Part shown: positions 35,201 to 45,662 of the stretch, piece after piece
Position numbering within the stretch: the stretch's first letter is position 1
How the letters are laid out: the number at the start of each line of letters is the position of its first letter
Source of the DNA: Cheilinus undulatus
Lineage: Eukaryota; Chordata; Actinopteri; Labriformes; Labridae
DNA length: 64,000 bases
Assembly (NCBI RefSeq): GCF_018320785.1
Contig: NC_054877.1
Location: forward strand, 26,394,329-26,458,328
Direction: 5' to 3'
Program-made: the position numbers and the translations under genes
The notes under the pieces: model-generated
Told to the model about the DNA's origin: nothing
What the model saw: the letters and a program-made list of their open reading frames with translations, nothing else
The model's database searches: none

Positions 35201-38200
35201 GGAAAGGAAGGTCATCTCTCCTCCGCCATTTGCTGCCTCTCCAACTCTTCCCCATCCCTTCCCCAGTGATTACCCTCCAGAGGTTAGCACTTAAATGCCA
35301 TTCTGGGAATATAAAAATCACACAAATGCATTAGAATTTATGATTTGTAATGCTTACGATCATATTAAAGTAGTGAGGTTGTCATGTAAGAGTTAAAAGG
35401 GGTGTCTCTTTCAAGGTTTACATAAATATACATTTGCTTACATTGACACTTTGTTTTTCTGTGTTCTGTGTCGGCAGTATGGGGATGAGAGCTCTAAAAC
35501 AATGATGAAGTGCAGAGAGCCTGATTATGCAGGCCAGTACTCCCCCTGGTCTTGTGAAACCATTGGCTCCTATATTGGCACAAAGGACCCAAAACCCAAA
35601 GACGTCATGGTTCCTGGTACCATGGAGATGATGGTGAGTCTTGAAGGAAATTTCTGATAGTAATCGACCCCAAGTTATTTGGAAAAATACTGTGTTATGG
35701 TTAAACATTGATGCTTCAGCTGTAAAGCAGGCATAAAACTATATATGGCTTAATAACTTGGCAATTAAAAATGTGAATTAAATACTTCTAACTCTGTTTA
35801 TTCCACTGTATCAAATTACAAAAAGAAATGTATTCTTGGCCTCCTGCTTGGTTTTCTTTGTATCCTTACCTATTCTTTCTAACCCTTTCTTTCCCCCTCT
35901 GTTTGCCAGAATGTGGAGGCAAAGGGTCTTCGAGAACCATCACTGGAGGCTCCCCGGAGGGGCACAGAAGTCAAAGATGATGACCCCATTATCCCTTTTG
36001 GCCCCCAACCTACTGTATCACGCTTTGGTGCAATCTCCCGCACCACAAAGACGGGTTACCAGACCACCGGCCCCGTACAGGCTATAGCCGCCACTCCTCA
36101 GAACCCAAACTCTAAACATATGGCCATGCCAGGTGGGAAAGCATGTACAACATCACTGTTGAGTGTTTTATATGAGAGTGCACAAAGATTTTTGTTTCAA
36201 GGTGTAAAATTTGTAGCCCAAGTTTGTGAGATTCTCTATTCACATAACAGGATTTTTTTACTCAGCTTGTAGTTTACAGCATTTCTGACAACTATTTTCC
36301 CACCTCACCTACAGCAGAATACACATATGGAAGCCAAGGAGGGTGGAGTGGAGCTTCATACTCCTCCCACCAGGCTGCCTCCTCCTCTCAGGGACATTTT
36401 AGTGAGCGGTGAGTTTTACTTTGGTTGTCCTGTCACCATCTAGTATTTATATGATGGAAAAATACCATAAATGCTTTCAGAAGCATATCAGAAATACTTG
36501 TATGAAAATTAAAGACAGGAATGAGCAAGTTGTGCTAATCTTTACTGTATTTTTTCAAACCCACAGCCTGCCTATGGCAGCAACAGACAGAGAACAGTTA
36601 AAGATTGAGCTGCAGCAAGTTAATCAGCAGATCAATCAACAGACTCAGATGAGAAGCATAGAGGTGAGTAAGCTCTTGAACTGATAAGTGGCTTGATGAT
36701 TTTCTGGAGTGTACAGATATTACTCTCATATTTTACATTTTAAAAGCTTCTGAAATATTTTCAGCAGTACTGGCTATGCACATGAAAAGTGATGATATGA
36801 GTAATAAAAGCAGTTGGAAGTAGTACACTCATACTCTTCATTTCCTGTCTCCTATCTCAGGCTGCCAATAACCCTTTACTGCTTCAGAGGGAGGCTGGTT
36901 CATTAGCAGGCCAGCCTGTGCAGCCCAGCCAGAGCCAGGCAGTAGCAGCCCAGCAGCAACAGCCCAAGTGGCCAGCAGGGGGAGGGAGTACAACATCCGT
37001 CTCCAGTGAACAGCTAAGCTTGGAGCTCCACCAGGTGGAGAGAGAGATCGGCAAGAGGACTCGAGAAATGGCTCTGGTAAGGAGGGGTGGGCTGTTGAGA
37101 CACAGGATGAAGCAGTGAAGCAGAGTATGCTGTGAAAAATTAGGGATGGGGAAATGACATAAAGAGAGTGTGACTTGAGGAGGAGTATTTGAGGACAGCC
37201 AGATCCTAACAAATGGATTGAAAATCATGTATTGCAACACTTTCAAAAAACAATGGAACTTAGTGCTGTACCTTTTTTTTTAGTTTGTGTTGGTTCAATT
37301 TAACATCAAGGTGTGTACAAATATGCATAAATCAAGAACAGTTCTACTGATCCAAAGCTTGCTTTAGTTCACAAATGATATTAATGATTTTATTTTTTGT
37401 CCATTTTCAAACCAGGAAAACCAAGTAGCCCATGATGTTCAGCAGTACAAGATGAAACCTGCAGAGAACGGACAACCAGAGCACAAAGCACAGCTGGAAG
37501 AAATCTCCTTGGCTCTTGGGTGAGTATAAAAGGGTTCCTGCTCATTCTCAAGTCTTACATTAGGGTTCTGCAATGTAAGGTTGTAAAATTTCCCATTTTT
37601 GGTTGTTAATGGATAATGAATAATATCACACTGTCTAGTTTGCTTACTAATTCTTACTTTTTATATGCTTGTGTATGTTAAAATTCATGGCATTTCCTGC
37701 AGTTTTTAACAAGATAGGAATATGAAAGTTCAACCAAGACCACCCAGAACAGGCGATAAAGGGGAATTCTTTAGGGGGTCCCATGAAGGTTGGCCAAAAA
37801 TTGGCCCATCCTAAATAATATCCACAATATTTGAACAAAAATACTTATAATTACTTATTAAAGTAACAAAATTGCACGTTTTTCCTTTATTCATTCTCTA
37901 ATCTACTGTGTCTAAATGTAACCCCCCTTCTTAGAAAAAAACTGTGTGCTGCCATGCCAGAAAATGAATAAAAGTTAGGAAGAAAAGGTAAGAAAAGGAG
38001 GTGCATTGACCTCTTTTATGACCTGTTAGCAAACCTTTTTTAATCAGCTTCTAAGTTGGTCTGAGCCTGGCTTTTGAGGCAAATTCAAGACAGGAGGCTA
38101 GCACTAACGTCACTAATCTATGAATTGTACTAGGGATTCACGATAGTGGATTTTTGCCGATATCTAGTATGCAGATATTCACAAATTAATTTTAGCCAAT

Positions 38201-39045
38201 ACCACTCTTTAAACAAATATTTTAATGTTGTTCACACATAAACGTTTGACCTTAAACCAGAAAATTTAAAGTCTAAGGCTGAACAAATGAACAAAATTCA
38301 GTTCTTGAAAAATGCTTAACACTAAAGTTTAAGGGATGATGATGAACAAAGAAGAAGACTTAAATTGCCCATATTTATTGGTCCTGCCTAAAACTCTACA
38401 AACGTATTTGTTCATAGTTAATATATTGGTTGTAAAAAGCAGCAGAAATCTTCATATCTGTCTGCACTAGTAACATCCCTAATGCATGCTGTGCATCCCT
38501 AATGCACTGATATTATTAAATCAGGTCAAAGGAAGGCCCTTTAACTGAGTCTATGAGGGGCCCAGAGAGGAAAACATCAATTCTGAAGCGCCTTGCAAGC
38601 ATTGAAGAAAAGCTCATGAACTTAGGATGATGGAAGTCAAAGTCATTTAGTGTCACTTGAAACTAGAAAAGAGCAGAAACTATAGGTGAAAACAATAGTA
38701 TATGTTTTTCTATTTTGGTAAAATATCTTCATTTGATTTAATAGTATACAGCAATTCTGTTCGAGATACTTCAGGTGAAATGTGCTTTACCCCTTTAATA
38801 TTACATGTAATGTGCTTGATGATCAGCCTGATTTGAATCTAGTGTTCTCTCTTCTCACTTGTTGATTATTTCTCACCTTTTCCTTCAGCGAGGTGTCAAA
38901 CGGCTCCAGCAGTCTGCAAGAAAGTGCAGTGGGCGGGTCCATGCTGTCACTGACCAATAAGACGTCTGCGCTGAGCCTGTGCTCTGATCCAGGTGCCACT
39001 GGTTCAGAGATGCAGAAGAATGGCGTTGTCCATTCCTGCTCATAG
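26243..39045 (+). CDS. rc3h1: Roquin-1, RING and CCCH RNA-decay factor
   Basis: Coding exons: 26243-26473, 27783-27903, 30779-31018, 31105-31280, 31449-31649, 31808-31940, 32343-32461, 32703-32815, 32938-33183, 34313-34524, 34632-35041, 35124-35282, 35478-35633, 35910-36132, 36315-36408, 36567-36663, 36861-37076, 37416-37519 and 38889-39045. They join in phase to 1135 residues (human about 1133). Roquin binds stem-loop decay elements in mRNAs such as those for ICOS and TNF and recruits the CCR4-NOT deadenylase; it acts in the cytoplasm, P-bodies and stress granules. Visible: RING finger C14, C17, C33, H35, C38, C41, C50, D53; ROQ domain with Met199 (the mouse sanroque site) and RNA-contact residues Lys220, Lys239 and Arg260; CCCH finger C419-x8-C-x5-C-x3-H438; Pro/Tyr-rich and Gln-rich C-terminal region. 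The gene is intact. Confidence 0.97.
29582..30009. mobile_element. hAT MITE, TAGGGGTGCACCGAT ends
   Basis: TAGGGGTGCACCGAT at the left and its exact inverse ATCGGTGCACCCCTA at the right. The flanks ATTGTTAA and ATCGTTAA are an 8-bp target duplication with one change. It lies in the third rc3h1 intron. Confidence 0.8.
33515..34015. repeat. Fish dispersed repeat in an rc3h1 intron
   Basis: The block from AAACTCGGAGGGTGATTG to near GCTTTGCAAGG resembles a dispersed fish MITE. It contains opposed GCTTTGCAAGATGGA / TCCATCTGCTTTGCAA segments. Edges and class are uncertain. Confidence 0.35.
38131..38501. mobile_element. Probable hAT MITE
   Basis: Left TAGGGATTCACGATA and right GTGCATCCCTA are loosely inverted, and the inside has CCGATATC-type blocks. 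The target duplication is not clear. It lies in the last rc3h1 intron. Confidence 0.45.
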
Positions 39046-39191
39046 GCAGTACACACTTAAAAACACACATACATACACACACCCACACACACTCAAGATG
39101 CTCATTTTAAAAGCATGCACAGGCACACATACACCCATTCTATTTAGAAGATGAGCAGTATCTGCCGTGATATGAATTTTCTTTCTTTTTG

Positions 39192-39200
39192 TTCTGTGAA
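39192..39200 (+). promoter_or_regulatory. rc3h1: Possible roquin decay element, weaker stem
   Basis: TTCTGTGAA fits the constitutive decay element consensus UUCYRYGAA and lies about 150 bp after the stop codon. Beyond the three fixed pairs the stem extends mainly by wobble pairs. Confidence 0.35.
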
Positions 39201-40218
39201 TGAGCTTTTTTAAATGACTTTCCTTGCCTGGAAACCAGGGCATATGATAACATTTCTTGTGTGTGTTATTTTTTCTTTTTTTTGCACTGGGATTATTGAT
39301 TAACAAGGCTCACAATAGCTATATAAGAAAGAGAAAATGGTGGTGATGTTGGCACTGGTATTATTGTTGATTTAAAAGAACAGGTCTATTGCATCTTAAC
39401 AAAAAAACATGTTCAGGTATGTTATTGATCCTCCCTTTATATGATTAGTTGGTTTTGTTGTAGCAGTGCACATATAGATGAACGGTTAAACACAGGGAGC
39501 ACATAATGAAGCACTATTACATCACACACTCTGAGCAACTTCTTTTTTACAGTCTGATGATCCATGAAGGTATGGTAGAAAAGGCAATGTTGTCACGTGG
39601 TCATCACCCCCAGAATCGTAAAAAGTGGTCGCCCAGATTTAGACAGTCTGAGGAGGGAAAAAGGAGTGAAATATTCCTCAAGTGTTTAGTGGAAATGAAG
39701 ATGTGGGGTGTTGTAGAAATCACTTTTGCACCACATGCACGCTCTCACCTGCCACGAGAAGTCTGATTTTATTAGTGCATTTTATGAACACATCATATGT
39801 CTGTTTCATACTTGAAATCAGTATATTATATATTTAATTGAAGCATTCTGTTTTAAAGATTGCAACAAGTCTTTTTGATAATGAGCTTTCCACATGTTTT
39901 CTATAAGGGAATAACTCAGTGCTTCTCTTGGTCATGGTGTGACCTGGCATGGTTGCTTGCGATGCCTTTCACCTGTGCTCTTTAGCTCTGCATTCAGTCC
40001 CACTTGATTGTGTCGACAAAGCTCAACCATAGCTATGTGGGTTTTCTGGAGGCTGAATGTAAACTTTGTAGCTTAACGAGAGAGAGTAGATTTCTCTGCC
40101 TCAGGAGCAAGGTAACTGGATATGAGATCAGAAAAACTGAAGATTTCCCTCCTCAGAGCTTCTCATCTGGCCACACAAAAGGCCTCCCCATTGGGATTAT
40201 CTTGTCATTTGTTCTCCT

Positions 40219-40233
40219 AACTTCTATGAAGTT
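40219..40233 (+). promoter_or_regulatory. rc3h1: Roquin-type decay element hairpin, perfect 6-bp stem
   Basis: AACTTC-TAT-GAAGTT forms a six-pair stem with a pyrimidine-purine-pyrimidine triloop, the form bound by the ROQ domain. It lies 1.17 kb after the roquin stop and before the first AATAAA. Confidence 0.55.
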
Positions 40234-42422
40234 GCCTTCCCTTGTGACTTTTTTTTATGTTTAACTTTTCATGCTTTACTTTGTTACGATTCTGGGTGGT
40301 GTGGCTTCCTAGTATACGCTTAAAAGAGTTAAGTTAAACATTTTTCTGTCTGTCATTTAATAAATGGTTTGATTCCAAGTGAGAGCCAGACTTATCATCT
40401 GTAACTTTAGGAGGGTAACTGTTGTAGTGTTTGTAGCCTCACAGTGCTTTCAAAATCATGTTTACAGCTGAGGATGTAAGTGTTGGTTACTGAGGGCTAG
40501 ACAAAACACTCTTTTAAACAAAGTTGGCTACAGCTCCTAGTTTTAATATTTCAAAGCATCTTTACCAATGAGTTAAATAAAGTGATACACGATAAAATAA
40601 AGTAAAAATTCATGAAATGCAGCATCCCTTTTTGGAAGCTGGGCATGGCTGTTAAGTGACAAATGAATGTTGGCATGCATTTAGTTTTAATCTGGTTGTT
40701 TATGCAGTTTAGCACCTTTTTCACAACTTAAAGCGCCACGTCACCTTTACTAATCACCCTAAGAAAACATGAAGACCTGAATGCTGTCAGTTGTAAAGTT
40801 TGTAGGACGAATAAAGAAGAAGCTGAACTTCAGCATGTCCCTCTCTCAGTGCAGCAGCTTGTCTTCAATGCACTGTATGGCAAAGCATGATCAAATCAAT
40901 GATTTGTAAGTGAATCTTTTACTTCACAACCTAGTTGTGCCTACAAGTAAATATTCCTCTTTGTCTAAACCCAACAGATTTTTTTCTCTTGCTGTGTAAG
41001 GCCTTTGTTCAGAATTTGTTTAAGTTAGTCCCAAACATCAAGTAATTGAGGTATTATGTTAATTTTCTCATACCTTGTTGTCATCATCACCACCATTACC
41101 ACTATTTCTGCTCTTTCTCCATCATGTAAATTGTTTACTGCTGACGCTCATAAGGAGCTCCTTGCCTTGTGTAAATCATTAGCACGATTGGCTTCAGTTT
41201 CCCAGCTCTGCTCGGAGTGAGTCCCTTTGTTTAAACGGTTAAAAGAAAGAGGAGACGCTCTGCTTTCTGGACTGAACGTTGAGCCTTTATTTCGGTCAGA
41301 TGAAGGTTACTGAGAAACTGACAGGACAGAGCTTTGGTTAAAGAGTCAAAACGACAGAAGTTTCTTTGTCTAACAGCTTGTTAAAAGGCATCTCCTCTGA
41401 TTAGTCAGCGCCATGATAGGGGATTTATGGGTTTTTCTTGATTTCAAATTTTCCTACCACACTTCAAGCCTTTGGCTGCTCCTTGCTACATTTATTGTCT
41501 AGGTACACAGCTCACTTATACATATAAGTATGTATACATACATTAATATACTAAAGCACTATTAATGTGCCACCTCTTATTTTACTCGCTCAGCATTTAT
41601 ATTAAATGATCTCTACTTAGAATCAGCAAGATATTTGTTTTTTTGTTTTTGTTTGATATGTTTTCTGTCCACTGGTTGCCAACACAGACTTTATCCTTTC
41701 CCAGACGAAGGACTTCTGTGCGCATTGATGTGTGTTCACTTAATCTTTTGTGTTCAAACAAAGATGTTCTTTATAGACTATGCTTCCGAAGAAGACAAAA
41801 TTCTGTACCTTTGGAAAACTTAAAGAGACGTTTTGTGTGTGCTAGATTGTATTGTAGAAAATGTACCCTAAGATTTTTTTTTTCTTCAAAGTGTGCTGTA
41901 CTGGGTGATAGTGTTCAGCTGTTAGAAAAAATGTTTAGGGGCTTTTCCTGCCCCTGCCCCAGAGAGGATATTCAGGAAGTCTCTGATAAAAGGTTGGCCT
42001 TAAATCCTCTTTACTCCTCCTCTTTCTTGTCTTGCTTTAAGAGAATACTCTCTGAAAATTCAAACTAACACTGAATTGGCGTGATTTGGAGTAATCAAAC
42101 GACCCTAGTGGATTCTCCCCCTTTTGAAAATGCCACATAAAGAGAAACAATGCAGTAATGCAAGCTAAATTTGTATTTTTATTATTTTTAAGGATATGTT
42201 GTTGACCTAGATGGGTTTGTAGTTTTCTTTCTTTCTCTTTTGTTTATTCCTGATTTAGTTGAGTGAATTTGCTGACCTGCAAGTCTTACAGTCTTTGAAG
42301 CATCACCCGACCTGATGTGTAGTCAACAGCTAGATGAGTATTTGAGTGAGATTCACACAATACCTATTCATTTTACATCTATTTACAAGAAATTGGCCCC
42401 AAAAGAATTGATTCTGTTGTTA

Positions 42423-42437
42423 TAATTCTATGAATTA
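42423..42437 (+). promoter_or_regulatory. rc3h1: Second roquin-type decay element hairpin
   Basis: TAATTC-TAT-GAATTA forms another perfect six-pair stem with the same UAU loop. It lies in the 3' UTR only if the long form is made. Confidence 0.4.
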
Positions 42438-43248
42438 GCAACGCTTAATTGTGTTAATCCAATAATGTTTATTTTTTTCCTCAAAGTGCAAGTCAACCAA
42501 AAGTTTCACAACGTTGATTCTACCTGATAGGTCACTGCAGGTCTGAATGGGCTGAAAATGCCTTTAGCTTAGCAGAGCTTACATTCAATAACTTATGGGG
42601 TGGTTTACTATACAGTAAATAGCTAATGCGTTCATTTTAATCCCTTGCGTGTTTTTGTTTCTGAGTGGAACTGCTGCCTCTAGCCCTCCTTTATATAACC
42701 AGATAACCCCTCCACTCCCACCTGTGACCACTGAACTCTGTTACTGCTGTTTTGAGGCTCACATTTTATTCCCTGACTTTCTGGGGAAATCACAAATGGC
42801 TATTTTATATGATTACTCCCTTGTAAAATATCTCTTAAATTAAGGTACAGGTTTGATTTCAGCCAGAAAAAAAAGAAGTTTTTATATGTATATTATACTC
42901 CATTAAGGAATGTCTAGAATTATCTTCCTCCAATGTGGATGTAGCCATTATTACGCCATTTTATGACTTTGTAAGAGAATTCACTGTGTGAAAATTGGTT
43001 TGCATTTTTGTATAATACAATCTGCTTTTTTTTTTCGTTTGATACGAGAGGGAGGTCAAACTGGAAGTTTGAAGAGAGAAAAATGAACCTGTGAAATTGA
43101 GAAAAAAGTGTAACTTATGTACAACAGTGATTCTAAGCTGAGGGGAAAGATTAAATGATATTGCTAACTCAGAACATTTGTGCTGTTTTTCATTCTTTTG
43201 GAGTTCAACTGTTGAGAGCAGGGGTGTCTGAACTTTTATCACTGAGGG

Positions 43249-43693
43249 CAGGGGCGTAGCTAGGGATTTTGGGTCCCCAGAATGAATATTACACAGGGCC
43301 CGCTTAACCAGCTAACCAAGCAACAAATGTTGCATCATTTTTACAAACGTCTATGCACTTTAATTTATCTTTAATCCATAAATTCCCCATTTACAAGCAA
43401 TAGTTTTACTGTTGTTAGATTAAATTTACTTGGATTATTTTGCAGTCCTGGACTACAACATTTGGACATTCTAAGGGAGGAGCAGGGGCCTCCCAGTATT
43501 TTATTTTACTCTATTTGATACAAATTTCAGTCTGTCGACCAATTCCTTGAGTTGCTTTTGATTCAATAATGACACTAATTACTTAAAAACAATAAATAAT
43601 AAAGCCAATTTTCATTGCAGGCTTATCAAAGGCCCCTCCCTACTGTGGGCCCGGGTAATCAGTGCCCTTTTTCCCCCCTGTGCTACACCCATG
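43249..43693. mobile_element. MITE with GGGGCGTAGC ends
   Basis: Left CAGGGGCGTAGCTAGGG and right CCCCTGTGCTACACCCATG are imperfectly inverted. This 'gggcgtagct' end is common in fish DNA. No coding content and no clear target duplication. Confidence 0.5.
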
Positions 43694-43734
43694 AAAGAAG
43701 GCCACATACAGGAAAGTATAAGTACAGCTACTTT

Positions 43735-44690
43735 AATTTACACTTTGGACAAAAAGTATTTGGCCACACCTGTTTATTATTGAATTCAGGTGTATGAAAT
43801 CAAGCAACTAGCCATGCAGTCTCCATCTGCAAATATTTGTGATACAAAATGGGTTGTTCTGATGAGCTCAGTAACTTCAGGCATGGTGTTATGATGGATG
43901 CCATCCTTGCAACAAGACAGTTCATGGATTTTCATTCCCATTGAGAGTGATTTGAGAAAGTGGAAGCATTTAGGAAAAACAGCAACTCTGGCACAAAGTG
44001 GAAGACCACCTAAGATCATAACAGGGTCAACGGCTAAGGCTCATGGTGTGTAAAAGTCACCAACGCTTTGCTGATTCCATAGCTGGAAACTTCTGAACTT
44101 CCACAGGCATTAATGTGAGCACAAAAACTGTTGGGACGGGGGCTTCCATGGACTTCCATGGCTGAAAGCTGCATGAAAACTTCACATCACTATGTCCAAT
44201 GCCAAGCGCCAGATAGAGTGGTGTGGAGTGATGAATCACACTTCTGTTTGACAGTCAGATGGGTGAACCCCTTATCTCCAGTGAAGGCCAATCGGTGCTA
44301 TGCTTTCAACTTTGTGGCAACAGTTTGGGAAAGGCCCTTTTTTCCCTTCATGACTGTGTCACAGTGCAGAAAGCAAGGGTTATAAAGACATGGTTTGACA
44401 AGTTCAGTGTGGAAGAACTTGAATAGCCTGCACAGATCCCTGACCTCATCCCCATCGAGCACATTTGGGAAGAACTGGAACAGAGATTGCATGCCATGCC
44501 TTCTTGTCCAAAAGCAGTGCCTGACCTCATAAATGCTTGGCTGAATGAATGGACATAAATTCCTACAAGACACAACAGGGGACAAACTCCAAATTACAGT
44601 ACATCTAGTTGAATAAATGTTGTTGCAGTCCCTTTTGGTGCAATGGCCAGGTGGCCGAATACTCTTGTTCATATAGTGCACCTCGCCTTT
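43735..44690 (+). mobile_element. Tc1-like transposon, decayed, second family
   Basis: The ends CACTTTGGACAAAAAGTATT and the reverse complement of the right end (CACTATATGAACAAGAGTAT) are terminal inverted repeats of a fish Tc1 family. Inside on the plus strand are fragments of transposase, including the catalytic block RVVWSDESHF. The frame is broken, so it is inactive. It differs in ends and sequence from the Tc1 copies at 9.8-13.2 kb. Confidence 0.8.
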
Positions 44691-45560
44691 TGTGTATTAA
44701 GTTAGGGGAAAATATTTTTTAAATACATTTTCTTAAGGAAAAAGCAGCCTACTTAACAGCTTTCCATTAATGGCTTACAAGGCAAATAGCCAATCACTGT
44801 TAATAATTTTTCTGGTGGCAAGCTGGATTTCAGGGAGCCTGATTAGGCCACCACTGGATCATCCTCGAGCAGGATGAGAAAACTATGCAAGGATATCAAA
44901 CTTCATAGGAGTGCTGATGCAAGTGTGTGTGATTACTATGACCTCTGGCACTGTGAAGTTAGCTTATTAATTTCAATTATGGGAAACACCAGACCTTTGA
45001 TATAGAGACCTAGTGTTGCAATCCATGATTTTTAAACACTTAAAAAAAGTAATGTCAAGTTATGGTTCCAAGATCTCAAATAATTACTTTAGAAAAACAA
45101 AGCAAGGTTTCCTTTTAATATATATGAATTTTTTTCTCTCGAAATAAAGTTTTTTCTTCTCACCATAATGGGATCATTTCTTACAAAACAAAATCAAGAC
45201 TTAAGATGCCAAGATCAATAATTTTCATGTTCTTCCTATAAAAGGGCACAACGTGTCTGATGTTTTTTTGTTAAATAGCATAGGTATGGTTGGAATTCAG
45301 TGTAAAAGATAACTGGCAGTATTTGCTGTGAAAAAAAAAAAACAAAGTTCAAATGTTTGGTCCCACATGTTGATTTATTTATGAAAATACCAAAAAAGTT
45401 TGCTCTCAGCACAACGTTAAACAATACTTTAAACTCCTGGGTGTAAGTGGTTTGATTTGGTCAGTATGGCTGTAAGAATGAAATGTGACCAGCAGGGGGC
45501 ATTTGTTTATTATCTTCTATTTATTTATTTTTTATTTATCCATAATGACAACACATGACA
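44691..45560. other. Intergenic, nothing recognised
   Basis: AT-rich non-coding sequence between the Tc1 element and the 3' end of the first aldo-keto reductase gene. Confidence 0.45.
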
Positions 45561-45662
45561 GCCACATCCTTTATTTTTATCAGCTTTAAAGATTTGGGGC
45601 TTTTAGGAAAGTATGTGGGACTTAAGCCCTGTAAGCCATCCCCTTACTGCACTTATGACTTG

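Larger units (their letters stand above)
39046..43200 (+). other. rc3h1: Long 3' UTR and downstream region of rc3h1
   Basis: No coding ORF of note. AATAAA poly(A) signals at 40359-40364, 40576-40581 and 40810-40815 give a 3' UTR of 1.3-1.8 kb; longer forms are likely, since mammalian RC3H1 has a very long 3' UTR. Three hairpins fitting the roquin decay-element consensus lie here. Confidence 0.5.

Noticed and set aside
37640-37838. 63-codon minus-strand open frame in an rc3h1 intron
   Set aside because: No splice signals, no recognisable domain, and intronic.
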